Part shown: piece after piece, positions 29,458 to 38,545 of the stretch
How the letters are laid out: each line of letters begins with the position of its first letter
How positions within the stretch are numbered: position 1 is the first letter of the stretch
Position numbers and translations under genes: made by a program
Notes under the pieces: model-generated
Told to the model about the DNA's origin: nothing
The model's input: the letters and a program-made list of their open reading frames with translations, nothing else
Database searches by the model: none
Assembly: GCF_000013705.1 (NCBI RefSeq)
Contig: NC_007947.1
Span: 1,984,001-2,048,000 of the forward strand
Length of the DNA: 64,000 bases
Reading direction: 5' to 3'
Source of the DNA: Methylobacillus flagellatus KT
Lineage (GTDB): Bacteria > Pseudomonadota > Gammaproteobacteria > Burkholderiales > Methylophilaceae

Positions 29458-29573
29458 TGGTCAGGATGCTTTCAATGCCTGGCCTGCAGGGAAGCCAGAC
29501 ACGTTGCCGACAAGCGCAAGGCGCTCATCTGCATTGCAAAATTGCTTTCTTGAAAGCCCCGAGTGGATCATGT

Positions 29574-30215
29574 TCAGCTAAAAATTCCGGCAAACATTGC
29601 CAGCAAGATCATGATGAAAGGCATCATGATCTTGGACAAGATGCCTGTGAACATCAACACCAGCAAGATGATGAAGCCGTAACGTTCTACCTGGGCAAAT
29701 TTGTATGCCATGTGGTTGGGCATCAGGCTGACCGCTATCCTGCCACCGTCCAACGGCGGTAGCGGCAGCAGATTGAGTACCATCAGCACCACATTGACGA
29801 GGATGCCTGCCTGCCCCATCAGGCTGAGCGGCATGGCAAAATCCCCCGACATGGACGCGCCAAGCTTGTAGACCATCGCCCAGAAAATCGCCATGAGGAA
29901 ATTGGATGCAGGGCCTGCGGCCGCCACCCAGCGCATGTCATGCTTGGGATTGCGCAGACGCGCATAATCGACAGGCACAGGCTTGGCCCAGCCGAACAGA
30001 AACCCGGTGCCGGAAAACACCAGCAGCGCCGGGACCAAGATGGTGCCGATCGGATCGATATGCTTGATGGGGTTGAGCGTAATACGGCCCAGACTTTCCG
30101 CAGTGGTATCGCCGAAATAGCGGGCGATGTAGCCATGTGCAGCTTCGTGCACGGTGATGGCAAAGACTACCGGTAAGGCGTAGATGGCGATTTTCTGGAT
30201 CAGGGTGAGCTCCAT
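29574..30215 (-). CDS. Site-2 protease family (M50) membrane peptidase
   Basis: Integral membrane zinc peptidase of 213 residues with five to six helices. The zinc motif is VHEAAHGYIARYFG near residues 19-32, and the second metal site is NLLPLPPLDGGRI. Asparagine-rich TLNPIKHIDPIGT is typical of the compact group-3 S2P proteins. GGAGG is four bases before the ATG at 30215; the longer frame upstream is yciO sequence. The ATGATG junction overlaps the yciO stop. It is commonly found beside scpA; substrate unknown. Confidence 0.9.
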   Translation of the reverse strand: MELTLIQKIAIYALPVVFAITVHEAAHGYIARYFGDTTAESLGRITLNPIKHIDPIGTILVPALLVFSGTGFLFGWAKPVPVDYARLRNPKHDMRWVAAAGPASNFLMAIFWAMVYKLGASMSGDFAMPLSLMGQAGILVNVVLMVLNLLPLPPLDGGRIAVSLMPNHMAYKFAQVERYGFIILLVLMFTGILSKIMMPFIMILLAMFAGIFS

Positions 30216-30844
30216 CATGCCTCCAGGCCGAATGGCGCCGGGTCGCCCGCACCCAGGCGGACCAGGCTGGGACTTTCCCCGGTCAGGTCGATCACCGTCG
30301 TCGGCTTGAATGCGCATGCGCCAGCATCGATGACGAGATCCACCTGATGTTCTAGCTGGTCGCGGATTTCCCAGGCTTCGTTGAGCGGCGCATCATCTCC
30401 AGGCAATTGCAGCGTCATGCTCAGCATAGGCTCGTTCAATTCTTCCAGCAATGCCAGCGTGACAGCATGCTGCGGCACCCGCAAGCCCACGGTGCTGCGT
30501 TTGGGATGCTGCAATCGGCGCGGGACTTCGCGCGTGGCCTTGAGAATGAAAGTGTATTGTCCCGGCGTATTGGCTTTCAGCAACCGGAACTGGCTGTTGT
30601 CTACCTGAGCATAGGTGGAAAGCTCGGCCAGATTACGGCAGATCAGCGTAAAATGATGGCTGTCGTCCACACCGCGGATGGCACGAATGCGGTCCTGTGC
30701 CTCCTTGTTTCCCAGCATGCACCCCAGCGCATAGCTGGAATCGGTGGGATAGGCGATCACGCCACCATCGCGCAGGATGGCAACCGCCTGGTTGATCAGG
30801 CGTGGCTGCGGGTTTTCAGGATGAATCACGAAATATTGCGCCAA
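30215..30844 (-). CDS. yciO: YciO-type Sua5/YrdC family protein
   Basis: YrdC-fold protein of 209 residues (VIAYPTDSSYALGCMLGNKEA, HHFTLICRNLAELSTYAQVD, STVGLRVPQHAV). Sua5/YrdC enzymes make threonylcarbamoyl-AMP for tRNA t6A; the YciO subgroup is related but its activity is less certain. The start is TTG at 30844 with GGAG five bases before. It lies 12 bp after rnm and overlaps the M50 gene, so translation looks coupled. Confidence 0.88.
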   Translation of the reverse strand: MAQYFVIHPENPQPRLINQAVAILRDGGVIAYPTDSSYALGCMLGNKEAQDRIRAIRGVDDSHHFTLICRNLAELSTYAQVDNSQFRLLKANTPGQYTFILKATREVPRRLQHPKRSTVGLRVPQHAVTLALLEELNEPMLSMTLQLPGDDAPLNEAWEIRDQLEHQVDLVIDAGACAFKPTTVIDLTGESPSLVRLGAGDPAPFGLEA

Positions 30845-30856
30845 ATTGACTCCAAT

Positions 30857-31711
30857 TTAATTGTTAAGTGATCGGATTTCCGGCCAATCCTGCCACACCG
30901 GGATGCAACCGCGCGGCAAATCCGGCAGCCGGCCCATTTCGATATTGCCATGACCCGGGCCGTGGTAGTCGGACCCCATGGAAGACTTGAGGCCGAACAT
31001 GTGCGCGAGCTTCGCATATTCCTGGAACTGGTCTGCGTTATGGCTGCCGGTGACGACCTCGATCGCCGTACCGCCCAGGTTGCGAAACTCTTCCAACAAT
31101 AGCAGCATATTGCTGCGCCCGATATCATAGCGGCCAGGATGGGCAAGCACCGCCACGCCGCCGCTACCATTGATCCAGGCAACCACCTCTTCCAGCGTGG
31201 CCCAGTGATGCTCGACATAGCCAGGCTTGCCCTTGACAAGGTAACGCTTGAATATAGCCTTCATATTGGAGGCATATCCCTGATCGATCAGGTAGCGCGC
31301 AAAATGCGCTCGGCCGATGATGCCCTGCCTGGCGTGGGCATAGGCGCCTTCCAGGCTGCCCTTGATGCCGAACTTCTCCAGGCTGGCGGCGATATTTTCT
31401 GCACGTAGATGGCGGCCCGCGCGGATTTTTTCAAGCCCTTCGCGTAATGGGCCGTGATCCGGATCTACCCGCAAGCCCACGACATGAATGGTTTTCCTGC
31501 GCCAGGTCACGGAAATCTCCACGCCGTTGATGAACTCCATGCCGTGCCCTGCTGCAGCGCTGGCCGCTGGCGCAAGACCGGAAGTATCGTCATGATCCGT
31601 CAAGGACAACACCTTCACGCCCTGCTCCGCGGCATGCGCCACCAGAGCCTCCGGCGCGAGCAGTCCATCAGATACCGTGGAGTGACTGTGCAAGTCGATA
31701 GGGGATGGCAT
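30857..31711 (-). CDS. rnm: PHP-domain 5'-3' exoribonuclease / nucleotide phosphatase (RNase AM, YciV)
   Basis: Metal-dependent phosphoesterase of 284 residues. PHP motifs are [11 protein letters not shown] at the N-terminus, [30 protein letters not shown], and [11 protein letters not shown]. Relatives trim short 5' leaders of rRNA or act on 3',5'-bisphosphonucleotides. It is the first gene of the run rnm-yciO-M50-scpA-scpB-rluB and is divergent from yciB. Confidence 0.92.
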   Translation of the reverse strand: MPSPIDLHSHSTVSDGLLAPEALVAHAAEQGVKVLSLTDHDDTSGLAPAASAAAGHGMEFINGVEISVTWRRKTIHVVGLRVDPDHGPLREGLEKIRAGRHLRAENIAASLEKFGIKGSLEGAYAHARQGIIGRAHFARYLIDQGYASNMKAIFKRYLVKGKPGYVEHHWATLEEVVAWINGSGGVAVLAHPGRYDIGRSNMLLLLEEFRNLGGTAIEVVTGSHNADQFQEYAKLAHMFGLKSSMGSDYHGPGHGNIEMGRLPDLPRGCIPVWQDWPEIRSLNN

Positions 31712-31820
31712 GAAGGCAGGTTGGCAGTACAGCTTGTTAGTCTTGCCGAATCATAGCAAAATACCGCATCAACTTAAACTTAATCCCGATGCCTCCAAGC
31801 GCACGGCCTGCGGACGACAC

Positions 31821-32360
31821 ATGAAGTTTCTTTACGATCTATTCCCGGTGATCCTGTTTTTCATCGTTTACAAGCTGTTCGGCATTTACGAAGCCACTGC
31901 CGCTGCAATTGCCGCGACCATTGCCCAGATTGCCTGGGCCAAGATCACGACCGGCAAGGTGGACAATGCGCTCATCATGAGCGGCGTCATCATCGTGGTG
32001 TTTGGCGGCGCCACCTTGTGGCTACAGGATGAAAGCTTCATCAAGTGGAAGCCCACCATTCTCTACTGGGTGTTCACCGTCGGCCTGCTGGGCAGCCAAT
32101 GGCTGTTCAAGCGCAACCTGATCCGCGGCCTCATGGAAAAGCAGATTACCATGCCAGATCCGATCTGGAGCCGCCTCAACCTGGCATGGGCGATATTCTT
32201 CCTGCTGCTGGGATTCCTCAACCTGTATGTCGCCTACAACTACTCCACTGACCTATGGGTCGATTTCAAGTTGTTTGGCACCATGGGGCTGATGTTCGTG
32301 TTCGTGATCGGCCAGACGTTGTTGCTCAACAAACACATCACCGAACAGGACAAGAAATAA
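31821..32360 (+). CDS. yciB: Inner membrane-spanning protein YciB (septation protein A)
   Basis: Membrane protein of 179 residues with about five helices beginning [20 protein letters not shown], and with [19 protein letters not shown] in the middle. The family is needed for normal septation and envelope synthesis. ATG 31821 starts the conserved region although the frame is open upstream. The stop overlaps the start of yciI by one base. Confidence 0.94.
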   Translation: MKFLYDLFPVILFFIVYKLFGIYEATAAAIAATIAQIAWAKITTGKVDNALIMSGVIIVVFGGATLWLQDESFIKWKPTILYWVFTVGLLGSQWLFKRNLIRGLMEKQITMPDPIWSRLNLAWAIFFLLLGFLNLYVAYNYSTDLWVDFKLFGTMGLMFVFVIGQTLLLNKHITEQDKK

Positions 32361-32662
32361 TGTGGTATACCATCATTGCAGAAGACGTTCCCGGCAGCCT
32401 GGAAAAACGCCTGGCTGCCCGCCCTCCCCACCTTGAGCGCCTGAAGGCTCTTCAGGATGCAGGTCGCCTCCTGCTGGCTGGCCCCTTTCCCGCGATCGAC
32501 AGCAATGATCCGGGTCCTGCAGGATTCACCGGCAGCCTGATTGTGGCCGAGTTTGACAGTCTGGAATCGGCGCAGGCCTGGGCCAATGAGGATCCATTTG
32601 TGAACGCAGGGGTATATTCCGCTGTCACAGTCAAACCTTTTCGCAAAACCTTGCCTGCATGA
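32360..32662 (+). CDS. yciI: YciI family protein
   Basis: Small dimeric alpha-beta-barrel protein of 100 residues: [20 protein letters not shown] with the conserved RPPHLERL His/Asp-type pocket and [20 protein letters not shown]. Fold is that of the YCII superfamily; enzymatic role unproven. Overlaps yciB by one base (TAATG) and bolA by four, so yciB-yciI-bolA is one operon. Confidence 0.92.
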   Translation: MWYTIIAEDVPGSLEKRLAARPPHLERLKALQDAGRLLLAGPFPAIDSNDPGPAGFTGSLIVAEFDSLESAQAWANEDPFVNAGVYSAVTVKPFRKTLPA

Positions 32663-32937
32663 CCCTGATAGAAGAAATCCGCAACCGACTCTCGGCACTC
32701 TCGCCTACCATGCTGGAAATCCGTGACGATAGCGCCCTGCACAAGGGCCACGCAGGCAACAACGGCGGCGGGCATTTTTTCCTGACCATTGCCAGCGCGG
32801 AATTTTCCGGCAAGTCGCAGGTCATGCGGCATCGCCAGGTCTATGCCATGCTGGGCGACCTGATACCGCACAAAATACACGCGCTCAGTATCCAGGCAAT
32901 TGCAACAGATGATCCTCCTGTTGTCACAATCGACTGA
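32659..32937 (+). CDS. bolA: BolA family protein
   Basis: Protein of 92 residues with the BolA signature: [20 protein letters not shown], then [20 protein letters not shown]. The conserved HKGH histidine and a second histidine in MRHR are ligands for Fe-S cluster binding together with a monothiol glutaredoxin. Start ATG overlaps the yciI stop by four bases. The peptidyl-prolyl isomerase gene follows after 54 bp. Confidence 0.93.
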   Translation: MTLIEEIRNRLSALSPTMLEIRDDSALHKGHAGNNGGGHFFLTIASAEFSGKSQVMRHRQVYAMLGDLIPHKIHALSIQAIATDDPPVVTID

Positions 32938-32991
32938 TACTTTATCACCCTCAACTTTATGACATCCATTTTAACCAGCCAAGGAATTCTC

Positions 32992-33810
32992 ATGAAACTT
33001 ACAACCAGCGCCCTGATTGCCACGGTCGCATTTGGTATGCTACAACCCGCTTTTGCTGCCGGCACAAACGGCAGTGTTGCCACAGTCAATGGCAAGCCCA
33101 TCAAGCAATCTCTGTATGACTACATTGCCAAGGAAGCCTCTTCCCGCGGTCAAACGGTAGACGACAATGTCAAAAATGTCATCATCAACAAGCTGATCGG
33201 CAGTGAACTGATCTACCAGGAAGCGCAGCGCACTGGCCTGGACAAGCAGCCGGACTACCTAGCCAAGGAAGAGCTAACCCGTCGTGAACTGCTGGTCAAC
33301 ACCTTCCTGCAGGATTACATCAAGAAAAACCCTGTGAGCGAGGCTGACATCAAGCTCGCGTACGAAAAATACAAACAGGAGCTGGGCGACAAGGAATACA
33401 GCGCACGCCACATCCTGGTATCGACCGAAGCCGAGGCCAAGGATATCATTGCCCAGCTCGGCAAGGGCGGTGACTTCGCTAAGCTGGCCAAGGAAAAATC
33501 CAAGGATCCCGGCTCTCAGGAAAAAGGCGGCGATCTGGGCTGGTTTTCCGCAGCAGGCATGGTGAAACCTTTCAGCGATGCAGTCGTCAAGTTGCAGAAA
33601 GGCAAGTACACCACGACACCGGTGCAGACCCAGTTCGGCTGGCATGTCATCAAGCTGGAAGACACCCGCGCCACACAGCCGCCATCCTATGACGATGTCA
33701 AGGACGGCCTGCAGAAACAGCTGCAGCAGCGCAACCTGGAAAAACTCCTGACCGACCTGCGCAGCAAGGCCAAGATCGAGGCGCCAGCCGGCGCCACGGC
33801 TGCAAAGTAA
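32992..33810 (+). CDS. Periplasmic parvulin-type peptidyl-prolyl isomerase
   Basis: Exported foldase of 272 residues. The signal peptide ends in PAFA near residue 23. A SurA-like N-terminal helical part (VNGKPIKQSLYDYIAKEASS) is followed by a PpiC rotamase domain (YSARHILVSTEAEAKDI, GGDFAKLAKEKSKDPGS, GGDLGWFSAAGMVKPF, TQFGWHVIKLED). ATG 32992 has AAGGA six bases before it; the ATG at 32959 would put 11 residues before the signal peptide. A terminator follows. Confidence 0.93.
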   Translation: MKLTTSALIATVAFGMLQPAFAAGTNGSVATVNGKPIKQSLYDYIAKEASSRGQTVDDNVKNVIINKLIGSELIYQEAQRTGLDKQPDYLAKEELTRRELLVNTFLQDYIKKNPVSEADIKLAYEKYKQELGDKEYSARHILVSTEAEAKDIIAQLGKGGDFAKLAKEKSKDPGSQEKGGDLGWFSAAGMVKPFSDAVVKLQKGKYTTTPVQTQFGWHVIKLEDTRATQPPSYDDVKDGLQKQLQQRNLEKLLTDLRSKAKIEAPAGATAAK

Positions 33811-33836
33811 TCACCGCCGATTCTTGCCCGGCATAC

Positions 33837-33863
33837 AAAAGCCCGCCGCGCTGCGGGCTTTTT
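33837..33863 (+). terminator. Rho-independent terminator after the parvulin gene
   Basis: AAAAGCCCGC and GCGGGCTTTT form a ten-base stem with a six-base loop, followed by a further T. It ends the yciB-yciI-bolA-ppiC unit 26 bases after the last stop. Confidence 0.88.
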
Positions 33864-33899
33864 CCATCTGCAAGACTGACCTGACTGAGCTTACTGCCC

Positions 33900-35654
33900 A
33901 TGAAGCAACACAAAATCCACTATGACGTGCGTTTCGAGACGCCGCAAAGCCACTTGTTCGAACTGGAGTGCCATATTGCCCACCCGGCAGCCGAAGGCCA
34001 GCGCCTGTCGTTGCCAGCCTGGCTACCTGGCAGCTACTTGATCCGGGATTTCGCACGTCACATCGTCGGGATCAGTGCCAGCAGCCATGGGCAAGATATC
34101 AGGCTGCAGAAGATCGACAAAAACACCTGGATCGCAGCACCCTGCAAGCACCCGCTCGTTGTCCGTTACCAAGTGTATGCCTACGACCTCTCGGTACGCA
34201 CTGCCTACCTCGACCACACCCGCGCCTACTTCAACGGCAGCAGTTTATTCCTGCAAGTCGCAGGACAAGAGCAGGAACCCTGCAGCGTCGAGATCCACCA
34301 CCCGGGCAAGGCCTATGCAGGCTGGTCCATCGCCACCACGCTGCCAGCCCGCAAAACCGATACGAATGGCTTCGGCCTGTATGAGGCCAACGACTACCAG
34401 GCACTGATAGATTATCCGGTCGAAATCGGCGACTTGGCCATTGCGGAGTTCAAGGCCATGGGCGTACCGCATCGACTGGTCGTCTCGGGCAGGCACGAAG
34501 CGGATATCAAGACCATCAGCCGCGACCTCAAGAAAATCTGCGAGCACCATATCCGCTTTTTTGGCGAAGCGCCGTTCAAGCGTTACGATTTCCTGCTCTA
34601 TGCTGCGGCCGACAACCAGTATGGCGGCCTGGAGCATCGCGACTCCACGAGCCTGATCTGCCCGCGCAGCTGGCTGCCAGTGAAGCATGAACAGCACGAC
34701 AGGCAGCAATACCAGGATTTTCTCGGTCTATGCAGCCATGAATACTTCCATGCCTGGCACGTCAAGCGCATCCGCCCTGCCGCGTTTGCCAATCCGGATC
34801 TCGGCCGCGAGTCGTATACCCGACTCCTATGGGTATTCGAAGGGTTCACCGCCTATTACGATACCCTGGCGCTGGTGCGCAGCGGCCTCATGAGCGAGCA
34901 GGAATACCTCGCCGCGTTGAGCAAGGATATCACGCGCTACCTGCGCACGCCGGGGCGCCGGGTGCAGGCGTTAGAGGAATCCAGCTTTGATGCCTGGATC
35001 AAGCTATACAAGCCGGATGAAAACACGCCCAACAGCCAGATCAGCTATTACCTCAAGGGATCGCTGGTGGCGCTGGCAATGGACCTCAGCCTGCGGCTGA
35101 AAGGCCATTCGCTCGACGAAGTCATGCTGGCATTATGGAAAGGCTTCAAGCAAGGCATGTTTGTGGCCGAGGGCAGCATACAGGGCTTGATCCAGGAAAC
35201 CTGTGGCGAAAAGCTGACCGCGCTTTTCCGCGACTGTGTACAGGGCTGCGAGGATCCTCCACTGGAAAAGCTGTTGTTGAAATTCGGCATCAGGCTCACT
35301 GGCCCCAGCCTTTCCGATGCCGACCTAGTGCGCCAATGGCTGGGCATGCAGCTCGCAAGCGATGACACCCGCATCAGCCATGTGCTCAGCGGCAGCGCAG
35401 CAGAACTGGCAGGGCTGGCCGCAGGCGATGTCATCATCGCTCATGACAACCTCAAGGCCAGCGCCAATAGCCTCCAGCGGATACTCAAGCGCGGCCGTCA
35501 ACAGATCAGCCTGCATTTCTTCCGTCGTGACGAACTAATGGTGACCGCCATCAAGCCGCACGACCATGCGCTGGCCAACATCACGCTTGCCCTGAACGAC
35601 AAGCGCAACGCGCAACAGGATCAACTACGCCAGGACTGGCTAGGCATAAATTGA
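33900..35654 (+). CDS. M61 family aminopeptidase with PDZ domain
   Basis: Protease of 584 residues. An N-terminal beta-sandwich (IHYDVRFETPQSHLFELE, LPAWLPGSYLIRDFARHI) precedes the catalytic domain with the zinc motif HEYFHAWHVKRIRP near residues 279-292 and the downstream glutamate in LLWVFEGFTAYYD. A C-terminal PDZ domain (AELAGLAAGDVIIAHDNLKA) ends it. The family includes glycyl aminopeptidases. No signal peptide is evident, so it should act in the cytoplasm. Confidence 0.93.
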   Translation: MKQHKIHYDVRFETPQSHLFELECHIAHPAAEGQRLSLPAWLPGSYLIRDFARHIVGISASSHGQDIRLQKIDKNTWIAAPCKHPLVVRYQVYAYDLSVRTAYLDHTRAYFNGSSLFLQVAGQEQEPCSVEIHHPGKAYAGWSIATTLPARKTDTNGFGLYEANDYQALIDYPVEIGDLAIAEFKAMGVPHRLVVSGRHEADIKTISRDLKKICEHHIRFFGEAPFKRYDFLLYAAADNQYGGLEHRDSTSLICPRSWLPVKHEQHDRQQYQDFLGLCSHEYFHAWHVKRIRPAAFANPDLGRESYTRLLWVFEGFTAYYDTLALVRSGLMSEQEYLAALSKDITRYLRTPGRRVQALEESSFDAWIKLYKPDENTPNSQISYYLKGSLVALAMDLSLRLKGHSLDEVMLALWKGFKQGMFVAEGSIQGLIQETCGEKLTALFRDCVQGCEDPPLEKLLLKFGIRLTGPSLSDADLVRQWLGMQLASDDTRISHVLSGSAAELAGLAAGDVIIAHDNLKASANSLQRILKRGRQQISLHFFRRDELMVTAIKPHDHALANITLALNDKRNAQQDQLRQDWLGIN

Positions 35655-35700
35655 TAGAATACGGAGTTTTCCGCACCCGCATTACACAAGGTTAGCACTC

Positions 35701-37638
35701 ATGACGTCCACTCCCCTGACCCGCTTGCTGTCCTCCTTGCAGATGCTTGTACTCGGCAGCATGATCTGGCTGGTCGGCTGCCCTCATGCCCACGCCGTCA
35801 CCGATGAGGAAAAAGCACAGACGGCAGTCCATATGCTGGATTATGTGAGTGTGGACTACCCTGAATTCGTGCAAGACGGCAAGATACTCAATCCCGAGGA
35901 GTATGAAGAACAGCTCGAATTCGCTACCCAGTCTGCCAACTTGATTTCGGAACTGCCCGCCGTAGCCCAGCAGGCGGAGCTACTTGAGCAAGCGGCAACA
36001 CTGCGCGAACAAATTCTGGCAAAAGCGGAAGGCGATGCCGTCTCGGCGACAGCCAATCGCCTGCGCCTTGCCGTCATCCAGGCATACAAGGTCACCGTTG
36101 CGCCCAAGGATATCCCGGACCTCAACCGCGGCGCGCAATTGTTCGGCGAAACCTGCGCAGCATGCCATGGTGCCAACGGCCACGGCGATGGCCCGCTGGC
36201 AAAGGGGCTGGAGCCAGAACCCAGCAACTTCCACGATCAGGACCGCATGCGCATGCGCAGCATTTACGGCTTGTACAATACCATCACCCTAGGCGTCAAC
36301 GGCACCCCGATGCAATCCTATGCGCAGTTGCCCGAGGCCGACCGGTGGAGCCTGGCATTCTATGTAAGCAGCCTGCGTGCGACCGATGCACAAAAGGCCG
36401 CTGGCAAAGCCGCATGGCAGCAAGGGCGAGGCAAGGCTGAACTGGGTAACCTGAAGCAATTGGTGATGCAGGCTCCCGCCGAACTTGAACAGGCCGGCCT
36501 CAGCGATGTGCAGGCATATCTCACCGCTCAGCCGTCTGCGCTGCAGGCAGTTGCTGTCAACCCGCTCAATATCTCGCGTGACAAGCTCGAAGCCACGCTG
36601 AGCGCTTATCGCAAAGGGGATGAGTCCAGTGCACGCCAGCACGCCATCAGCGCCTATCTCGAAGGCTTCGAGCTGGTGGAAAACAGCCTGGACAACATCG
36701 ACAAGCCGCTCCGCCTCGATATCGAGCGCCACATGATGGACCTGCGCAGCGCCATTGCAGGCAAAGCCAGTGCTGAAGACGTCGAAACTCTCATCAACCA
36801 GATCAATGACCTGCTGGACGAAGCCGATGAAAGATTGGCATCTGGCAGCCTCATCGGCGCCACCGCATTTGTCAGCTCGCTATTGATCCTGCTGCGCGAA
36901 GGTCTGGAAGCCATCCTGATCCTGGCGGCATTGAGCGCATTCATCAGCAAGACCGGCAGGCGCGACGCCCTACCCTATTTCCACCTTGGCTGGATATTGG
37001 CCATTGTTCTGGGCGGCATCACCTGGTTCGTTGCAAGCTACCTGCTCACCATCTCCGGCGCAGGCCGTGAAATGACCGAAGGTATCACCGCGCTGGTTGC
37101 GGCTGCCATGCTACTGTACGTGGGCTACTGGCTGCATAGCAAATCACACGCCCACGCCTGGCAGCAATTTATCAGCGATCATGTTAACGCAGCCCTCAAC
37201 AAACGCACCTGGTGGGCTATTGCCGGGGTTTCGTTCCTCGCGGTGTATCGAGAGCTGTTTGAGGTCATCCTGTTCTACCAGGCGTTGTGGACACAGGCCG
37301 GAACGGAAGGCCAGGGCGCTGTGGTAGCCGGCATCGTCGCTGCCGCCGTCCTGCTGGCGCTGTTATCTTGGGCCATCCTCAAATTCAGCGTCCGCCTGCC
37401 GCTGGGCAAGTTCTTTGCTGCCACGGCAGGCTTGCTGGCCCTGATGGCCGTTGTGTTCGCGGGCAATGGCTTCGCCGCCCTGCAAGAAGCTGGCATCGTG
37501 GCAGCAGACCGCCTACACTTCATCAGCCTACCGTTGCTGGGCATACACCCCACCATCCAGACATTGGCTGCACAAGGCATCGTACTGGCGCTGATCGTGG
37601 CCGGCATGCTGATCAGCCGTAAACAAGAAAAACATTAG
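35701..37638 (+). CDS. Cytochrome c-FTR1 fusion iron permease
   Basis: Membrane protein of 645 residues joining three parts. After an N-terminal export signal and a helical periplasmic section (to about 135), a cytochrome c domain carries the haem motif CAACH (152-156) with a distal methionine in NGTPMQSY. A second helical section follows, then an FTR1 permease with seven helices and the two iron-binding motifs REGLE (about 399) and RELFE (about 517). FTR1 systems couple ferrous iron oxidation to uptake; here the haem domain may serve as the electron acceptor. No Fur box was found directly upstream, and no separate ferroxidase or EfeO/EfeB gene is adjacent. Confidence 0.92.
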   Translation: MTSTPLTRLLSSLQMLVLGSMIWLVGCPHAHAVTDEEKAQTAVHMLDYVSVDYPEFVQDGKILNPEEYEEQLEFATQSANLISELPAVAQQAELLEQAATLREQILAKAEGDAVSATANRLRLAVIQAYKVTVAPKDIPDLNRGAQLFGETCAACHGANGHGDGPLAKGLEPEPSNFHDQDRMRMRSIYGLYNTITLGVNGTPMQSYAQLPEADRWSLAFYVSSLRATDAQKAAGKAAWQQGRGKAELGNLKQLVMQAPAELEQAGLSDVQAYLTAQPSALQAVAVNPLNISRDKLEATLSAYRKGDESSARQHAISAYLEGFELVENSLDNIDKPLRLDIERHMMDLRSAIAGKASAEDVETLINQINDLLDEADERLASGSLIGATAFVSSLLILLREGLEAILILAALSAFISKTGRRDALPYFHLGWILAIVLGGITWFVASYLLTISGAGREMTEGITALVAAAMLLYVGYWLHSKSHAHAWQQFISDHVNAALNKRTWWAIAGVSFLAVYRELFEVILFYQALWTQAGTEGQGAVVAGIVAAAVLLALLSWAILKFSVRLPLGKFFAATAGLLALMAVVFAGNGFAALQEAGIVAADRLHFISLPLLGIHPTIQTLAAQGIVLALIVAGMLISRKQEKH

Positions 37639-37644
37639 CATTCC

Positions 37645-37683
37645 GCAAATAAAAAGCCTGACGACGCCAGGCTTTTTATTTGC
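37645..37683. terminator. Bidirectional rho-independent terminator
   Basis: A perfect 16-base inverted repeat (GCAAATAAAAAGCCTG and complement) with a seven-base loop, carrying A and T runs on both sides. It separates the iron permease gene from the convergent VOC/glnB group. Confidence 0.92.
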
Positions 37684-37740
37684 GCTCGACAACAGCAGCC
37701 AGCTCTGCGCCTGGCTAGTCAAGCATGATGAATACCCTGA

Positions 37741-38121
37741 TCAATCCATCTTGACTGCAGAGAATTCCAGCGCATTGCCATCGGGATCACGACAGAACAA
37801 TGCCGCCCGCCCGGACATGCTCATGGTGTACGCCACACCCGCCTGGTCCAGTACCTGCTTGACTTCCATCACGTCATCCACGGCAAAGGCCACATGGTAA
37901 TCTCGGCCACCATGGGCGGGAAGCTCCGCACCGGCATAGGGGTTTGGCACCACCATCAGGTGCAACTGGTTGATGCCGATGTCGTACCAGGCCCCATCAA
38001 AGCTCAATGGGGGACGCTTGTCGCTGGGCTTCAGGCCGAGCAGGCCCTCATAGAAAGCGCGGGAACGCTCCATATCGGACACGATAATGCCGGTATGCAG
38101 CATTTGCTTGATCTTGATCAT
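37741..38121 (-). CDS. VOC (glyoxalase/dioxygenase superfamily) protein
   Basis: Protein of 126 residues with a paired beta-alpha-beta VOC fold: LHTGIIVSDMERSRAFYEGL at the start and a second half with HVAFAVDDV and CRDPDGNALEFSAV. Metal ligands His and Glu can be seen in both halves. Substrate cannot be named; lactoylglutathione-lyase-like proteins of this size are diverse. It lies 49 bp downstream of glnB. Confidence 0.85.
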   Translation of the reverse strand: MIKIKQMLHTGIIVSDMERSRAFYEGLLGLKPSDKRPPLSFDGAWYDIGINQLHLMVVPNPYAGAELPAHGGRDYHVAFAVDDVMEVKQVLDQAGVAYTMSMSGRAALFCRDPDGNALEFSAVKMD

Positions 38122-38170
38122 GCAGGTTCACCCTCCACTCGCGGCAGCTTACAGGCCAATGAAATAGCGT

Positions 38171-38545
<375 letters not shown>

